A DNA stretch of 64,000 nt, from contig CAJTIY010000001.1 of NCBI GenBank assembly GCA_910576555.1, forward strand, positions 310,001 through 374,000. Direction: 5' to 3'. The DNA is from an uncultured Alistipes sp. (GTDB taxonomy: Bacteria; Bacteroidota; Bacteroidia; Bacteroidales; Rikenellaceae). Made by a program: the position numbers and the translations under genes. The notes under the pieces were generated by a model, which ran no database searches, was not told the origin of the DNA, and saw nothing but the letters and a program-made list of their open reading frames with translations. This document shows, in pieces, positions 9,229 to 17,242 of this stretch; position 1 is the first letter of the stretch, and every line of letters begins with the position of its first letter.

Positions 9229-9879
9229 ATGGAGGCGCTCGAACGATACGTCCACGACCATACGGAGGCGGAGGAGGAGCTTCTACGCGAACTCGACCGC
9301 GAAACCCACCGCCGGACCGTGGCGCCGCGCATGCTCTCGGGGCACATTCAGGGCAAGCTTCTGAAGCTCCTCGTGCGGATGCTCCGCCCGCAGCGGGTGC
9401 TCGAGATCGGCACCTTCACGGGCTACTCGGCCCTCTCGATGGCCGCGGGGCTCGATCCCGGAGCCGAGCTCCACACGATCGAGGTCGACGACGAGCTGGA
9501 GGAGCTGGCGCAGTCGTTCTTCGACCGCTCGTCGTACGGCGATCGGATCCGCCTCCACATCGGCTCGGCGCTCGACATCGCCCCGACGCTGGGCGGCACG
9601 TTCGACCTCGTATTCATCGACGGCGACAAGCGCGAGTACCCCGACTACTACCGGATGCTGATGGGCGACGCCGGGGACCGGCCGCTCGTACACGGCGGCT
9701 CGGTGCTGATCGCCGACAACATCCTCTGGTCGGGCAAGGTCGTGGAGCCGGTCGCGGCGCGCGACCGCCACACGCAGGCCGTGATCGAGTTCAACCGCAT
9801 GGCGGTCGCCGATCCGCGCGTCGAGAACGTGATCGTGCCGTTGCGCGACGGCCTGAACCTGATTCATGTGAAACGATAA
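9229..9879 (+). CDS. O-methyltransferase family 3 (SAM-dependent)
   Basis: 216 residues. SAM motif VLEIGTFTGYSAL, acidic motif HTIEVDDELE, and the metal/active-site segment FDLVFIDGDKREYPDYY plus ADNILWSGKV typical of catechol/caffeoyl-CoA type O-methyltransferases. Substrate unknown; bacterial homologues include TrmR, which modifies tRNA mo5U, a plausible alternative role. Starts one base after the DJ-1 gene. Confidence 0.9.
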   Translation: MEALERYVHDHTEAEEELLRELDRETHRRTVAPRMLSGHIQGKLLKLLVRMLRPQRVLEIGTFTGYSALSMAAGLDPGAELHTIEVDDELEELAQSFFDRSSYGDRIRLHIGSALDIAPTLGGTFDLVFIDGDKREYPDYYRMLMGDAGDRPLVHGGSVLIADNILWSGKVVEPVAARDRHTQAVIEFNRMAVADPRVENVIVPLRDGLNLIHVKR

Positions 9880-9912
9880 CGGCCACGCACCGAGGCCTGA
9901 AAACGAACGGAT

Positions 9913-10248
9913 ATGGAAATCGAAGAGTTGCAACGGCGCGTAGACGCGTGGATCCGCACCTACGGCGTGCGTTATTTCAGCGAACTGACCAACATGGCGT
10001 GCCTGACGGAGGAGGTGGGGGAGTTGGCCCGCGTCATGGCACGCCGCTACGGCGACCAGTCGTTCAAGGCGGGCGAGGGGAGCGATCTGGCGGACGAAAT
10101 GGCCGACGTGCTGTGGGTGCTGGTCTGTCTGGCCAATCAGACGGGCGTGGACCTGACAACGGCCGTCGAGACCAACTTCGCCAAGAAGACCGCCCGCGAC
10201 AAGGAGCGGCACAAGCAAAACGCGAAGCTGCGGAAGGCCGACGAGTAG
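9913..10248 (+). CDS. MazG-like nucleotide pyrophosphohydrolase
   Basis: 111 residues, an all-helical MazG-type domain with the EExxE (E33, E34, E37) and ExxD (E62, D65) metal-binding motifs. Such small proteins hydrolyse (d)NTPs to monophosphates and pyrophosphate. The lysine-rich C-terminus (KKTARDKERHKQNAKLRK) is normal for the family. It ends the plus-strand block and is followed directly by a strong hairpin. Confidence 0.9.
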   Translation: MEIEELQRRVDAWIRTYGVRYFSELTNMACLTEEVGELARVMARRYGDQSFKAGEGSDLADEMADVLWVLVCLANQTGVDLTTAVETNFAKKTARDKERHKQNAKLRKADE

Positions 10249-10249
10249 C

Positions 10250-10293
10250 CGGTCGCAAACGGCGGCACTTGCATTTGCCGCCGTTTGCGACCG
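10250..10293 (+). terminator. Perfect 18-bp hairpin after the mazG-like gene
   Basis: Arms 10250-10267 and 10276-10293 are exact reverse complements with an 8-base loop, starting two bases after the stop codon. There is no long T tract (GAAAAGAG follows), so it may be a factor-dependent terminator or an mRNA 3'-end stabiliser. Confidence 0.6.
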
Positions 10294-10456
10294 AAAAGAG
10301 GACAGCTCCGCGCCCGATATCGGATTGCGGCCGCACGCCGAACCGCCGCAATCCCCGCAAGGATGTACAAAAACCCCGCACGCCGGCCGCAAGGACCGTC
10401 GTGCGGGAGCGCCGCTTATGGTAAGCAAACGGACGATATCGGACGAACGCAGCCGG

Positions 10457-11917
10457 TCAACGAACCGCTTCGCGGAGTTCGGCTTCGAAAATACGTACGG
10501 GCACGGCCTGCATCGCGATCTTCCGTTCGGCATCGGTCAGTGCGCCGAACGAACGGCCAAAGCACTCCTGCGCCAGTCCGTCGCGCAGGCGGTCGTAAGC
10601 GAGCGTCAGGGCCCGTCGCACGCAGAAATAAGCTTCATAGGGGGTTTCGCGCATCGCTCGGAGCACGACGAGGCCGTCGCCGACCCGACAGGCGACCGTA
10701 CGGCCGTCGGACGTCGCGAACTCGGCGGTCCGATGATCCGCACGCTGCGGATCGTCGGTCGCATTCGCTAAAAACTCCTCCGCAAGCGCAGTCAGCTCCT
10801 CGGGGGAACAGGCCGACAGACGGCCCCCGTTTCCTGCCAGCACGCGGCCCTCGGCATCGACCATCACCTCGAACAGATTGCGTTCGGCCACCTTGAGTTC
10901 GACGCGTCGCACGCCCGCAGCATCGTCGGGCACGACCGCCAGCGGCTCGGAGAGTACCTCGACCCGCCCGTCGGCAGCGCGTCCCGGCAACGGAGGCAAC
11001 ACGCGCAGCACGGACCCGCTTCCGGAAATCCGGTAACGGACCTTGAGCAGCGAAGCACGACGCAATGCGTCCAGCACCTCCTGCACGCGGCCCATAGGCA
11101 CGGCGGCTTCCGCCGACAGCTCCGCATTGCACCCCGGATCATCATCCGCAAGCGATGCACGACGCTCCGCAAGTTCGGTTTCGAGGGCGGCGAGCGTCAC
11201 CTTCCGGCCGTCCAGCAGCAAGGTCCCGTCGGCTTCGATCCGAATCTTCGCAAGGCCGGCACCGCACGCCCCCGCCGGTAAGCCGCCGTCCGGAGCGATC
11301 CGCCCGGGCAGATCGCAGACCACCAACACGTCGACCGAGGGATCGCCCAAACGCTCGCCGACAGCCGCCCCCGCGTAGACCGTGGGACAGATGTCCTGTC
11401 CGGCGCTGTGCGGATCGGCATAGCGCACCTCGTAATACTCCTCCGGCGTCAACAGCCGCCCGTCGACGAGGAATCTCGGATTGCGCGCAGCGACGCCATA
11501 CCGTTTGAGCGCCCATTGCGTCATGTCGGTCCCATTCGGATCGGTGATCTTCAGGCGTCCGCTCCGCGACGCCGCGCGGTACTTCGCGTCGTCCACGGGC
11601 AGATAACGCAACGAGAGGCCTTTGGGCCCACCGTTCGGTTCGATGTCGACATAGATCAGCACGCAATGCACGGGCACCGGCTCAAGCCCCTTAAGATCGG
11701 GAGACTCACTATCGGCAGTAAGCTGGACCCTCGTCTGCGCCCCGAACCGTTCGCGCGCCGCGGCGACGATGTCGGGCAAATCCTCCCGGGAGCGAAGCTC
11801 GCCGTCGACCCGGATGCCCCCTTCGGAAACACGGACCCGCAGTAGGGTGGAATCGTCCGCAGCAGCGTCGGGGACCGGCACGTCGGGGCGGACGGTGAAA
11901 CTGCACAGCATCGCCAT
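10457..11917 (-). CDS. ExbD-like C-terminal half of a split M56/BlaR-type sensor
   Basis: 486 residues from the first ATG. It holds two ExbD/TolR-like periplasmic domains (about 24-90 and 220-297; for example GRVQEVLDALRRASLLKVRY) and a C-terminal domain known from Bacteroidota ExbD proteins (TPYEAYFCVRRALTLAYDRLRD...FGRSFGALTDAER). Upstream of the ATG, 18 further in-frame sense codons encode a membrane segment (ALRLGAAVPLVAAMAMLC) and run straight into the TAG that ends the M56 gene. It is therefore almost certainly the second half of one M56 protein, and as it stands would start inside its own membrane anchor. Whether it is translated is unknown. Confidence 0.75.
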   Translation of the reverse strand: MAMLCSFTVRPDVPVPDAAADDSTLLRVRVSEGGIRVDGELRSREDLPDIVAAARERFGAQTRVQLTADSESPDLKGLEPVPVHCVLIYVDIEPNGGPKGLSLRYLPVDDAKYRAASRSGRLKITDPNGTDMTQWALKRYGVAARNPRFLVDGRLLTPEEYYEVRYADPHSAGQDICPTVYAGAAVGERLGDPSVDVLVVCDLPGRIAPDGGLPAGACGAGLAKIRIEADGTLLLDGRKVTLAALETELAERRASLADDDPGCNAELSAEAAVPMGRVQEVLDALRRASLLKVRYRISGSGSVLRVLPPLPGRAADGRVEVLSEPLAVVPDDAAGVRRVELKVAERNLFEVMVDAEGRVLAGNGGRLSACSPEELTALAEEFLANATDDPQRADHRTAEFATSDGRTVACRVGDGLVVLRAMRETPYEAYFCVRRALTLAYDRLRDGLAQECFGRSFGALTDAERKIAMQAVPVRIFEAELREAVR

Positions 11918-11971
11918 TGCGGCGACCAGCGGAACAGCTGCGCCGAGCCGCAGGGCGGCGAAACGGCGCTC

Positions 11972-12814
11972 CTAGAATTGTGTCATCATGGCAAATCGGG
12001 TTTTAGTGAATGAATGATTCAACCCGCAGGCTATATCCGGATTATAACCGAAGAGTTGACGGAAAACGATCGTGCGGTATTCGGTGAGGTCGTATCCGGC
12101 GCGCAGCACGTCGCGGTCGGCTTCCCATTCGTGCACCTCGCGCAACCAGCCGGCAGCCATCCACACGAAGGGATCGAACCAGAAAAAGCAGCATGCGAGC
12201 TCGGCGAAAATGCGTTCGAGCGAATGGCGGTGCCGCACGTGGCTCGCCTCGTGGTACAGGACGACGTCCCGTTGCCGGCCCTCGAACCCGTCGCCCAAGA
12301 ACACCGTGCGCAGAAACGAAAAGGGAACCGACACCGAATGGTGCTCAGCGAGCGTATAAGCGCCGCAGTCGGTCAGCCGCGCCCGCTTCCGAAGACGGCG
12401 CAACGCCCGCCAACGTCCGGCGAACGATCCGAGCAGCACAAGACAGACCGCACCGTAGAGCGATCCGGCAGCCGTCCGCAGAGCACCCGTACGGTCGACG
12501 GCGGGCACGTCGCCCGCAACCGCAGCCGCGGACACCGCCTCCGGAAACTCGACGAGCGGTTCGTCGTCGGATCGGTCGGCCTGCGACGACCCAGCAGGCG
12601 CAGCGAGCAGCAGCGGCACGGGGCAGACCGCCGTGCGGGCCGGATAGAGGGGGATCTGCAGAGCCGGCAGCACGACCGAAAGCACTACCGCCGCCAACAA
12701 GTAGCGCCGGCAGATCCCGAAGGAGACTTTACGCACTAACAGCACGCGATAGAATCCCAGCAGCAGACCGCTGCAGAGAAGCACTTCGAGCAGATACGAC
12801 AAGGGTGTTTTCAT
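11972..12814 (-). CDS. M56-family (BlaR1/MecR1-like) membrane metallopeptidase, truncated by TAG
   Basis: 280 residues: N-terminal membrane helices (about 5-25, 38-57), a loop, helix about 117-133, then the zinc peptidase motif HEASH (188-192) with downstream EWEADRDV, and the M56 end NHSFTKTRFAMMTQF. In family members this sequence continues through a fourth membrane helix into a periplasmic sensor domain; here TAG at 11974-11972 stops it and the continuation is in frame beyond (to 10457). Such proteins sense envelope stress or antibiotics and cleave the partner repressor BlaI, encoded next to it at 12917. The missing sensor half may leave it unresponsive. Confidence 0.9.
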   Translation of the reverse strand: MKTPLSYLLEVLLCSGLLLGFYRVLLVRKVSFGICRRYLLAAVVLSVVLPALQIPLYPARTAVCPVPLLLAAPAGSSQADRSDDEPLVEFPEAVSAAAVAGDVPAVDRTGALRTAAGSLYGAVCLVLLGSFAGRWRALRRLRKRARLTDCGAYTLAEHHSVSVPFSFLRTVFLGDGFEGRQRDVVLYHEASHVRHRHSLERIFAELACCFFWFDPFVWMAAGWLREVHEWEADRDVLRAGYDLTEYRTIVFRQLFGYNPDIACGLNHSFTKTRFAMMTQF

Positions 12815-12916
12815 AGATTCGATTCGACGTTACAAGATAAGCGGATGCGGCACCGGGAGCGACGTGCAGCGCAGCAGGGCAGCGCTCTTGCCCGAAACCC
12901 CGTCAGCCGGACGGAA

Positions 12917-13300
12917 TCAGCGTCCGTCGCGGAGCATCTTCAGAATGGCATCGGTCTCCTCCACCGATATGGCCTTGTGCTCCGAGAAGAACGAAACCAG
13001 CCGGCTCACCGAGCCTCCGAAGAAGCTGCTCAACACCTGATCCATATAACGGCGGGCATAGTCGTCCTTCGTGACGAGCGGGTAGTATTCGTGAGTCTTC
13101 CCGTAGGCCTTGTGTCCGACGAATCCCTTCTTTTCGAGGATGCGAACGATGGTCGAAACCGTGTTGTAGGCGGGTTTCGGAGCCTCCAGCTCCTCCAGAA
13201 TGTCCCGCACCACACCGGCCCCGATACGCCACAGCACCTGCATGATCTCCAGTTCAGCACGGGTCAGCTCCTGAATGCGGTTCTTCGATACGGCTACCAT
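12917..13300 (-). CDS. BlaI/MecI/CopY-family transcriptional repressor
   Basis: 127 residues. Winged-helix region RIQELTRAELEIMQVLWRIG...AYNTVSTIVRILEKKGFVGH is the BlaI signature, followed by the dimerisation/cleavage region ending EETDAILKMLRDG. It probably represses its own promoter, where a palindrome covers the -33 element (13346-13367), and is released when the M56 protease encoded 102 bp downstream cleaves it. The peptide is complete. Confidence 0.95.
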   Translation of the reverse strand: MVAVSKNRIQELTRAELEIMQVLWRIGAGVVRDILEELEAPKPAYNTVSTIVRILEKKGFVGHKAYGKTHEYYPLVTKDDYARRYMDQVLSSFFGGSVSRLVSFFSEHKAISVEETDAILKMLRDGR

Positions 13301-13329
13301 AACTATACATTTAGTTGATTAACGTACCG

Positions 13330-13367
13330 CAAGTATACAACTAATATTTTAGTTAAACAACTAAAAT
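13330..13367 (-). promoter_or_regulatory. blaI promoter with overlapping palindromic operator
   Basis: On the minus strand, TTG (13360-13358), a 20-bp spacer and TATACTTG (13337-13330, one mismatch to TAnnTTTG). The TTG lies inside an inverted repeat ATTTTAGTT-4-AACTAAAAT (arms 13346-13354 and 13359-13367); another AACTA/TAGTT pair spans 13339-13354 next to the -7 box. Position and symmetry fit a BlaI operator. Confidence 0.65.
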
Positions 13368-13425
13368 CATAATTATATTGCGAAAATTCCGCAAAAGCGG
13401 GGTAGCGCGGCCCCGAAACCTGCCG

Positions 13426-13598
13426 GCAGAGGCGGGACGGCTCTGCAGCGAACGGAGCACGACAGGGGACACGACCCGACAGCGAACGAAGCACGGCAAG
13501 GGATGCGGCATGACAGAGAACGTAGTTCAACAGAGGACGTGCCCCGGCAGAGAACGCAACTCGACAGGAGACACGGCTTGGCAGGGGATGCAGCCCAG
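13426..13598. repeat. Degenerate 16-19 bp tandem repeat, about 10 copies
   Basis: Units start near 13426, 13445, 13461, 13478, 13496, 13512, 13529, 13547, 13563 and 13581 and share the core (G)rCAGnGrACgnnGC. The spacing of 16-19 bp and divergence between copies suggest an old tandem array in the gap between the blaI promoter and the phosphohexomutase terminator. It does not encode a credible protein. Confidence 0.6.
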
Positions 13599-13601
13599 CA
13601 C

Positions 13602-13637
13602 GAAAAAGAGCGACACCCCCGTAAAGGGATGTCGCTC
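13602..13637 (-). terminator. Terminator of the phosphohexomutase gene
   Basis: Arms GAGCGACA (13608-13615) and TGTCGCTC (13630-13637) with extra C:G pairs inside; on the minus strand the stem is followed by TTTTT. A classical intrinsic terminator 22 bp after the stop codon. Confidence 0.75.
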
Positions 13638-13658
13638 CGCATATCCGTTCGCGGGCGA

Positions 13659-15401
13659 TTACTCCAACTTGAGATCCTTCTTGATACCCTCGATCTTGCC
13701 ATCGAGTTCGGCGAGCACCTTGTCGTAGTCGTCGACCGACGCCAGCGGAGCCTTCACCCCGAAGTAGAACTTGATCTTGGGCTCGGTACCCGACGGACGC
13801 ACCGACACGATCGTACCGTCCTCGGTGAACCACTGCAGCACGTTGCTGCGATCCTGCTCGATGGGGGTCTTCTCGCCCGTCTTCGTGCAGGTGGTCTCCA
13901 GCGAGAGGAAGTCGTTGATCTTCACCACGGGCGAGCCGAGGATCGCGGCGGGCGGCGTCGTGCGGAAGTCGACCATCATCTTCTGGATCAACTCGGCACC
14001 CTCCTTGCCCTTGCGGACCACCGAAACGAGGCCCTCGCGGTAGAAGCCGTACTTCACGTAGAGCTGCTGCAGCCACTCGTAGAGCGTCAGCCCCATCGTC
14101 TCTTTGGCCCACGCCGCAGCCTCGGCCGCCAGCGAGCAGGCCGACACGGCATCCTTGTCGCGCACGTAGTCGCCGGCCAGATAGCCGAATGACTCCTCGC
14201 CGCCGCCGATGTACTTGGCCACGCCCTCGTTGTCGCGGATGATCTTGGCGATGTACTTGAAACCCGTGAGGCAGTCGTAGCACTTCACGCCGAAGCTGTC
14301 GGCCACGGCATTGGCCATCTGCGACGTCACGATCGTCTTCACGACGTACTGTTTGCCGTCGAGCTTGCCCAGCTCGGCCCAGCGGGTCAGCTGGTAGCTC
14401 ATCAGCAGCACGAGCGTCTGGTTGCCGTTGAGCAGCACGTATTCGCCCTTGCCATTGCGCAGCGCCACGCCGATGCGGTCGGCATCGGGGTCGGTGGCGA
14501 GCACCAGATCGGCGCCCTCCTTCGCCGCGAGGTCAATGGCCATCGTCATGGTCTTGCGCTCCTCGGGATTCGGCGACTCGACGGTGGGGAAGTCGCCGTC
14601 GACCACGGCCTGCTCCGGAACGAGCATCACGTTCGTGAAGCCGAACTTCGCGAGCGACGCGGGTACGAGCCGCACGCCCGAACCGTGGATCGGCGTGTAG
14701 ACGATCTTCATGTCGCGGTGTTTGGCCACGCACTCGGGCGAGAGCGAGAGCTCGTGCACCTTATTTAAATAGATTTCGTCGAACTCCTCGCCCAGAATCG
14801 TGATGTTCTCCTTGTTGCGGCCCGTGAGGATCATCTCCACGTCGGTGATCTTCTCCACCTCGGCGATGATGTTCTTGTCGTGGGGCGGAGTGACCTGCGC
14901 ACCGTCGGTCCAGTAAGCCTTGTAGCCGTTGTACTCCTTGGGGTTGTGCGAGGCGGTGACCACGACGCCCGAGTGGCACTTCAGCTCGCGGATGGCGAAG
15001 CTCAACTCGGGCGTCGGGCGCAGCGCGTCGAAGAGGAAGACCGTGAAGCCGTTCGAGGCGAAGATGTCGGCCACGCGCTCGGCGAACATACGCGAATTGT
15101 TGCGGCTGTCGTGTCCCACGGCCACGCGCACCTGCTCGCCCGCGAAGTTCTTCTTAAGGTAGTTCGACAGACCCTGCGTAGCGGCGCCCACCGTATATAC
15201 GTTCATGCGGTTCGAGCCGACACCCATGATGCCGCGCAGACCGCCCGTACCGAATTCGAGGTCCTTGTAGAAGCTCTCCGTCAGTTCGTTGCGGTCGTTG
15301 GCCATCAGATATCTGACCCGCTCCTTCGTCTCCTCGTCGTAGCGGCCGTCGAGCCATGCCTGTGCCTTTTTCAAGACTGCCTGTTCCAATTCGTTTACCA
15401 T
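13659..15401 (-). CDS. Phosphoglucomutase/phosphomannomutase
   Basis: 580 residues, matching long Bacteroidota phospho-sugar mutases. Active phosphoserine S151 in VVVTASHNPKEYNGYK, metal loop DPDADRIG (304-311), sugar-binding GGEESFGYLAGD (near 400-411), and phosphate loop RPSGTEPKIKFY near the C-terminus. It interconverts hexose 1- and 6-phosphates for central metabolism and glycan synthesis. ATG at 15401 (MVNELEQAVLKKAQ) was chosen because in-frame sequence upstream is AT-rich and overlaps the promoter. Whether glucose or mannose is preferred cannot be told. Confidence 0.93.
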   Translation of the reverse strand: MVNELEQAVLKKAQAWLDGRYDEETKERVRYLMANDRNELTESFYKDLEFGTGGLRGIMGVGSNRMNVYTVGAATQGLSNYLKKNFAGEQVRVAVGHDSRNNSRMFAERVADIFASNGFTVFLFDALRPTPELSFAIRELKCHSGVVVTASHNPKEYNGYKAYWTDGAQVTPPHDKNIIAEVEKITDVEMILTGRNKENITILGEEFDEIYLNKVHELSLSPECVAKHRDMKIVYTPIHGSGVRLVPASLAKFGFTNVMLVPEQAVVDGDFPTVESPNPEERKTMTMAIDLAAKEGADLVLATDPDADRIGVALRNGKGEYVLLNGNQTLVLLMSYQLTRWAELGKLDGKQYVVKTIVTSQMANAVADSFGVKCYDCLTGFKYIAKIIRDNEGVAKYIGGGEESFGYLAGDYVRDKDAVSACSLAAEAAAWAKETMGLTLYEWLQQLYVKYGFYREGLVSVVRKGKEGAELIQKMMVDFRTTPPAAILGSPVVKINDFLSLETTCTKTGEKTPIEQDRSNVLQWFTEDGTIVSVRPSGTEPKIKFYFGVKAPLASVDDYDKVLAELDGKIEGIKKDLKLE

Positions 15402-15457
15402 AAATTCATCAGTTTTATTTATAGATCGGTTATCGTTCGCAACAAAAAATCTATATG

Positions 15458-15465
15458 CAAATATA
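15458..15465 (-). promoter_or_regulatory. -7 box of the phosphohexomutase gene
   Basis: TATATTTG on the minus strand, 56 bp upstream of the start codon at 15401. No clear TTG at the standard spacing. Confidence 0.45.
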
Positions 15466-15584
15466 CGAAATAAAAATCTATTCTTCACTATCAGCCACTT
15501 AAAATTTGCCCTCCGAAAACCGTTGTTTTCCTATATGCAAAAAAAACATTTTTGCAAGGAGGAATCCGAAATATTTTCGGGAAT

Positions 15585-15593
15585 TTATTCACA
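15585..15593 (+). promoter_or_regulatory. DnaA-box-like site upstream of dnaA
   Basis: TTATTCACA fits the relaxed DnaA-box consensus TTWTNCACA, 37 bp before the dnaA ATG. Only one box was seen in the 228-bp gap, so autoregulation is more likely than an origin. Confidence 0.45.
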
Positions 15594-15629
15594 ACTTTGT
15601 CTCGTCAAAAACAGTGCAATCCCCGACCG

Positions 15630-17036
15630 ATGTTGAGCAACACGCAGACATACAACGACATGTGGCAGAATTGCCTCGACCGCATCAAGGCGCAGACCTC
15701 CGCGGAGGAGTTCGCCAAGTGGTTCGAGCCGATCGAGCCGCTGGAGTTCGACGGCACTACGCTGCGCCTGCGCGTTCCCAACGAGAGCTACGTCCGCCAG
15801 ATCGAGAAAAATTACATTCCTTTCCTGCGGCCCATCATCTCGCAGCTCTACGGACAGCAGACGCGGCTGCACTACGCCGTGCCGCGCGCCGCGGCGCCCG
15901 TTTCCGTGTCGGCCGATGCCGACACGACGGCCATCTCGCGGTTCAAGACGCAGACCAACACGGCAAATATAAAGAATCCGTTCGTAATTCCGGGCCTCAA
16001 GAAGATCTTCATCGATCCGCAGCTCAATCCGAACCTCACCTTCGCGACCTTCATCGAGGGCGAATGCAACCGGCTGGCCCGCTCGGCCGGCATGGCCATC
16101 GCCGTCGATCCGGGCAACAACCCCTTCAATCCGCTCTACATCTACGGCGACTCGGGGTTGGGCAAGACCCACATCGTGCAGGCGATCGGACACGAGGTGC
16201 GCCAGCGCCATCCCGAGCTGCAGGTGCTCTACGTCTCGATGAACAAGTTTCAGGCGCAGTTCCAGACGGCCTACAAGAACGGCGAGATTCCCGACTTCAT
16301 CCACTTCTACCAGATGATCGACATCCTGATCATCGACGACATTCAGGAGCTGACGGGAAAGACCGGTACACAGAACGCCTTCTTCAACATCTTCAACCAC
16401 CTGCAGCTGGCAGGCAAACAGCTGATCCTCACGTCGGACAAGCCGCCCGTCGAGCTGAAGGACATCGAACAGCGCCTGCTCACCCGCTTCAAATGGGGAC
16501 TTTCGGCACAACTCGATTCGCCGGACTACGACACGAAGCTCAAGATCATCCGCGCGAAGGCCCGGAAGCTCGGCGCACCGATCTCGGACGACGTGGTGGC
16601 CTATCTTGCCGACAACATCTCGGCCAACGTGCGCGAAATCGAGGGAGCGCTCTCGTCGCTCGTCGCCAACGCCTCGTTCCTCGGACGCAAGATCACGCCG
16701 TCGCTCGCGAAGGAGATCTTGAAGGTCTATGTGAAGATCAACCGCAGGGAGATCACCATAGACCGCATCATCGAAGTGGTCTGCACGCACCTCAATCTCG
16801 ATTTCGCGCGCTTCAACTCCACGGAGCGCACGCGCGAAATCGCCCAAGCGCGCCAGATCGCCATGTACCTCGCCAAGCAGCACACCAAAGCGCCGCTGAC
16901 GATGATCGGCTCGGCGATCGGCGGACGCAACCACGCCACGGTGCTCCATTCGTGCAAAGCCGTCACGAACCTGATCGAAACCGACAAGGCATTCCGCCGG
17001 CAGGTGGAGGAGATCGAAAAGAAAGTGCTCGCATAG
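15630..17036 (+). CDS. dnaA: Chromosomal replication initiator protein DnaA
   Basis: 468 residues. Domain I (MWQNCLDRIKAQTSAEEFAKWFEPI), a short linker, AAA+ domain with Walker A GDSGLGKT (173-180) and Walker B LIIDDIQEL, and domain IV with the DnaA-box-binding signature ending IGGRNHATVLHSCKAV. ATG 15630 (MLSNTQTYNDMWQNC) starts domain I properly; the upstream in-frame ATG at 15552 would add an unrelated peptide. It initiates replication. No dnaN neighbour is present, usual for this phylum. A hairpin overlaps its stop codon. Confidence 0.97.
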   Translation: MLSNTQTYNDMWQNCLDRIKAQTSAEEFAKWFEPIEPLEFDGTTLRLRVPNESYVRQIEKNYIPFLRPIISQLYGQQTRLHYAVPRAAAPVSVSADADTTAISRFKTQTNTANIKNPFVIPGLKKIFIDPQLNPNLTFATFIEGECNRLARSAGMAIAVDPGNNPFNPLYIYGDSGLGKTHIVQAIGHEVRQRHPELQVLYVSMNKFQAQFQTAYKNGEIPDFIHFYQMIDILIIDDIQELTGKTGTQNAFFNIFNHLQLAGKQLILTSDKPPVELKDIEQRLLTRFKWGLSAQLDSPDYDTKLKIIRAKARKLGAPISDDVVAYLADNISANVREIEGALSSLVANASFLGRKITPSLAKEILKVYVKINRREITIDRIIEVVCTHLNLDFARFNSTERTREIAQARQIAMYLAKQHTKAPLTMIGSAIGGRNHATVLHSCKAVTNLIETDKAFRRQVEEIEKKVLA

Positions 17037-17055
17037 TAAGGTGCGGGCACTTTTC
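17022..17055 (+). terminator. Terminator overlapping the dnaA stop codon
   Basis: Twelve-base-pair stem (one G:T pair): arms 17022-17033 and 17042-17053, with the TAG stop in the 8-base loop and TTTTC at the end. The last four dnaA codons form the left arm. Confidence 0.7.
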
Positions 17056-17188
17056 GTTCACTACGGCAGCGCAGACGGCCGTCGCCGGCGGCCCCGACAC
17101 GGCGGAGTGCGCCCCGATCTACAGTCGACGCCCCGGAACGCATGCGAAAAAAACGACAGGCCGATACGCGAATATGGACGAAAATTCA

Positions 17189-17196
17189 TATATTTG
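17189..17196 (+). promoter_or_regulatory. -7 box of the secreted protein gene at 17243
   Basis: TATATTTG, 46 bp upstream of the start codon; no clear TTG at 19-21 bp. Confidence 0.45.
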
Positions 17197-17242
17197 CGTA
17201 TCGTAGTCGGAAACCTACGATACAACGCTAAATCCCAACACC

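Noticed and set aside
13426..13598. CRISPR array
   Set aside because: Units are only 16-19 bp, degenerate and contiguous without spacers, and no cas genes are near.
13378..13728. Small frames across the 17-bp repeat region
   Set aside because: They translate repeat sequence in several frames, have no start context and overlap the phosphohexomutase terminator.
15402..15629. Replication origin upstream of dnaA
   Set aside because: Only one DnaA-box-like site and no clear unwinding element or box cluster were seen.
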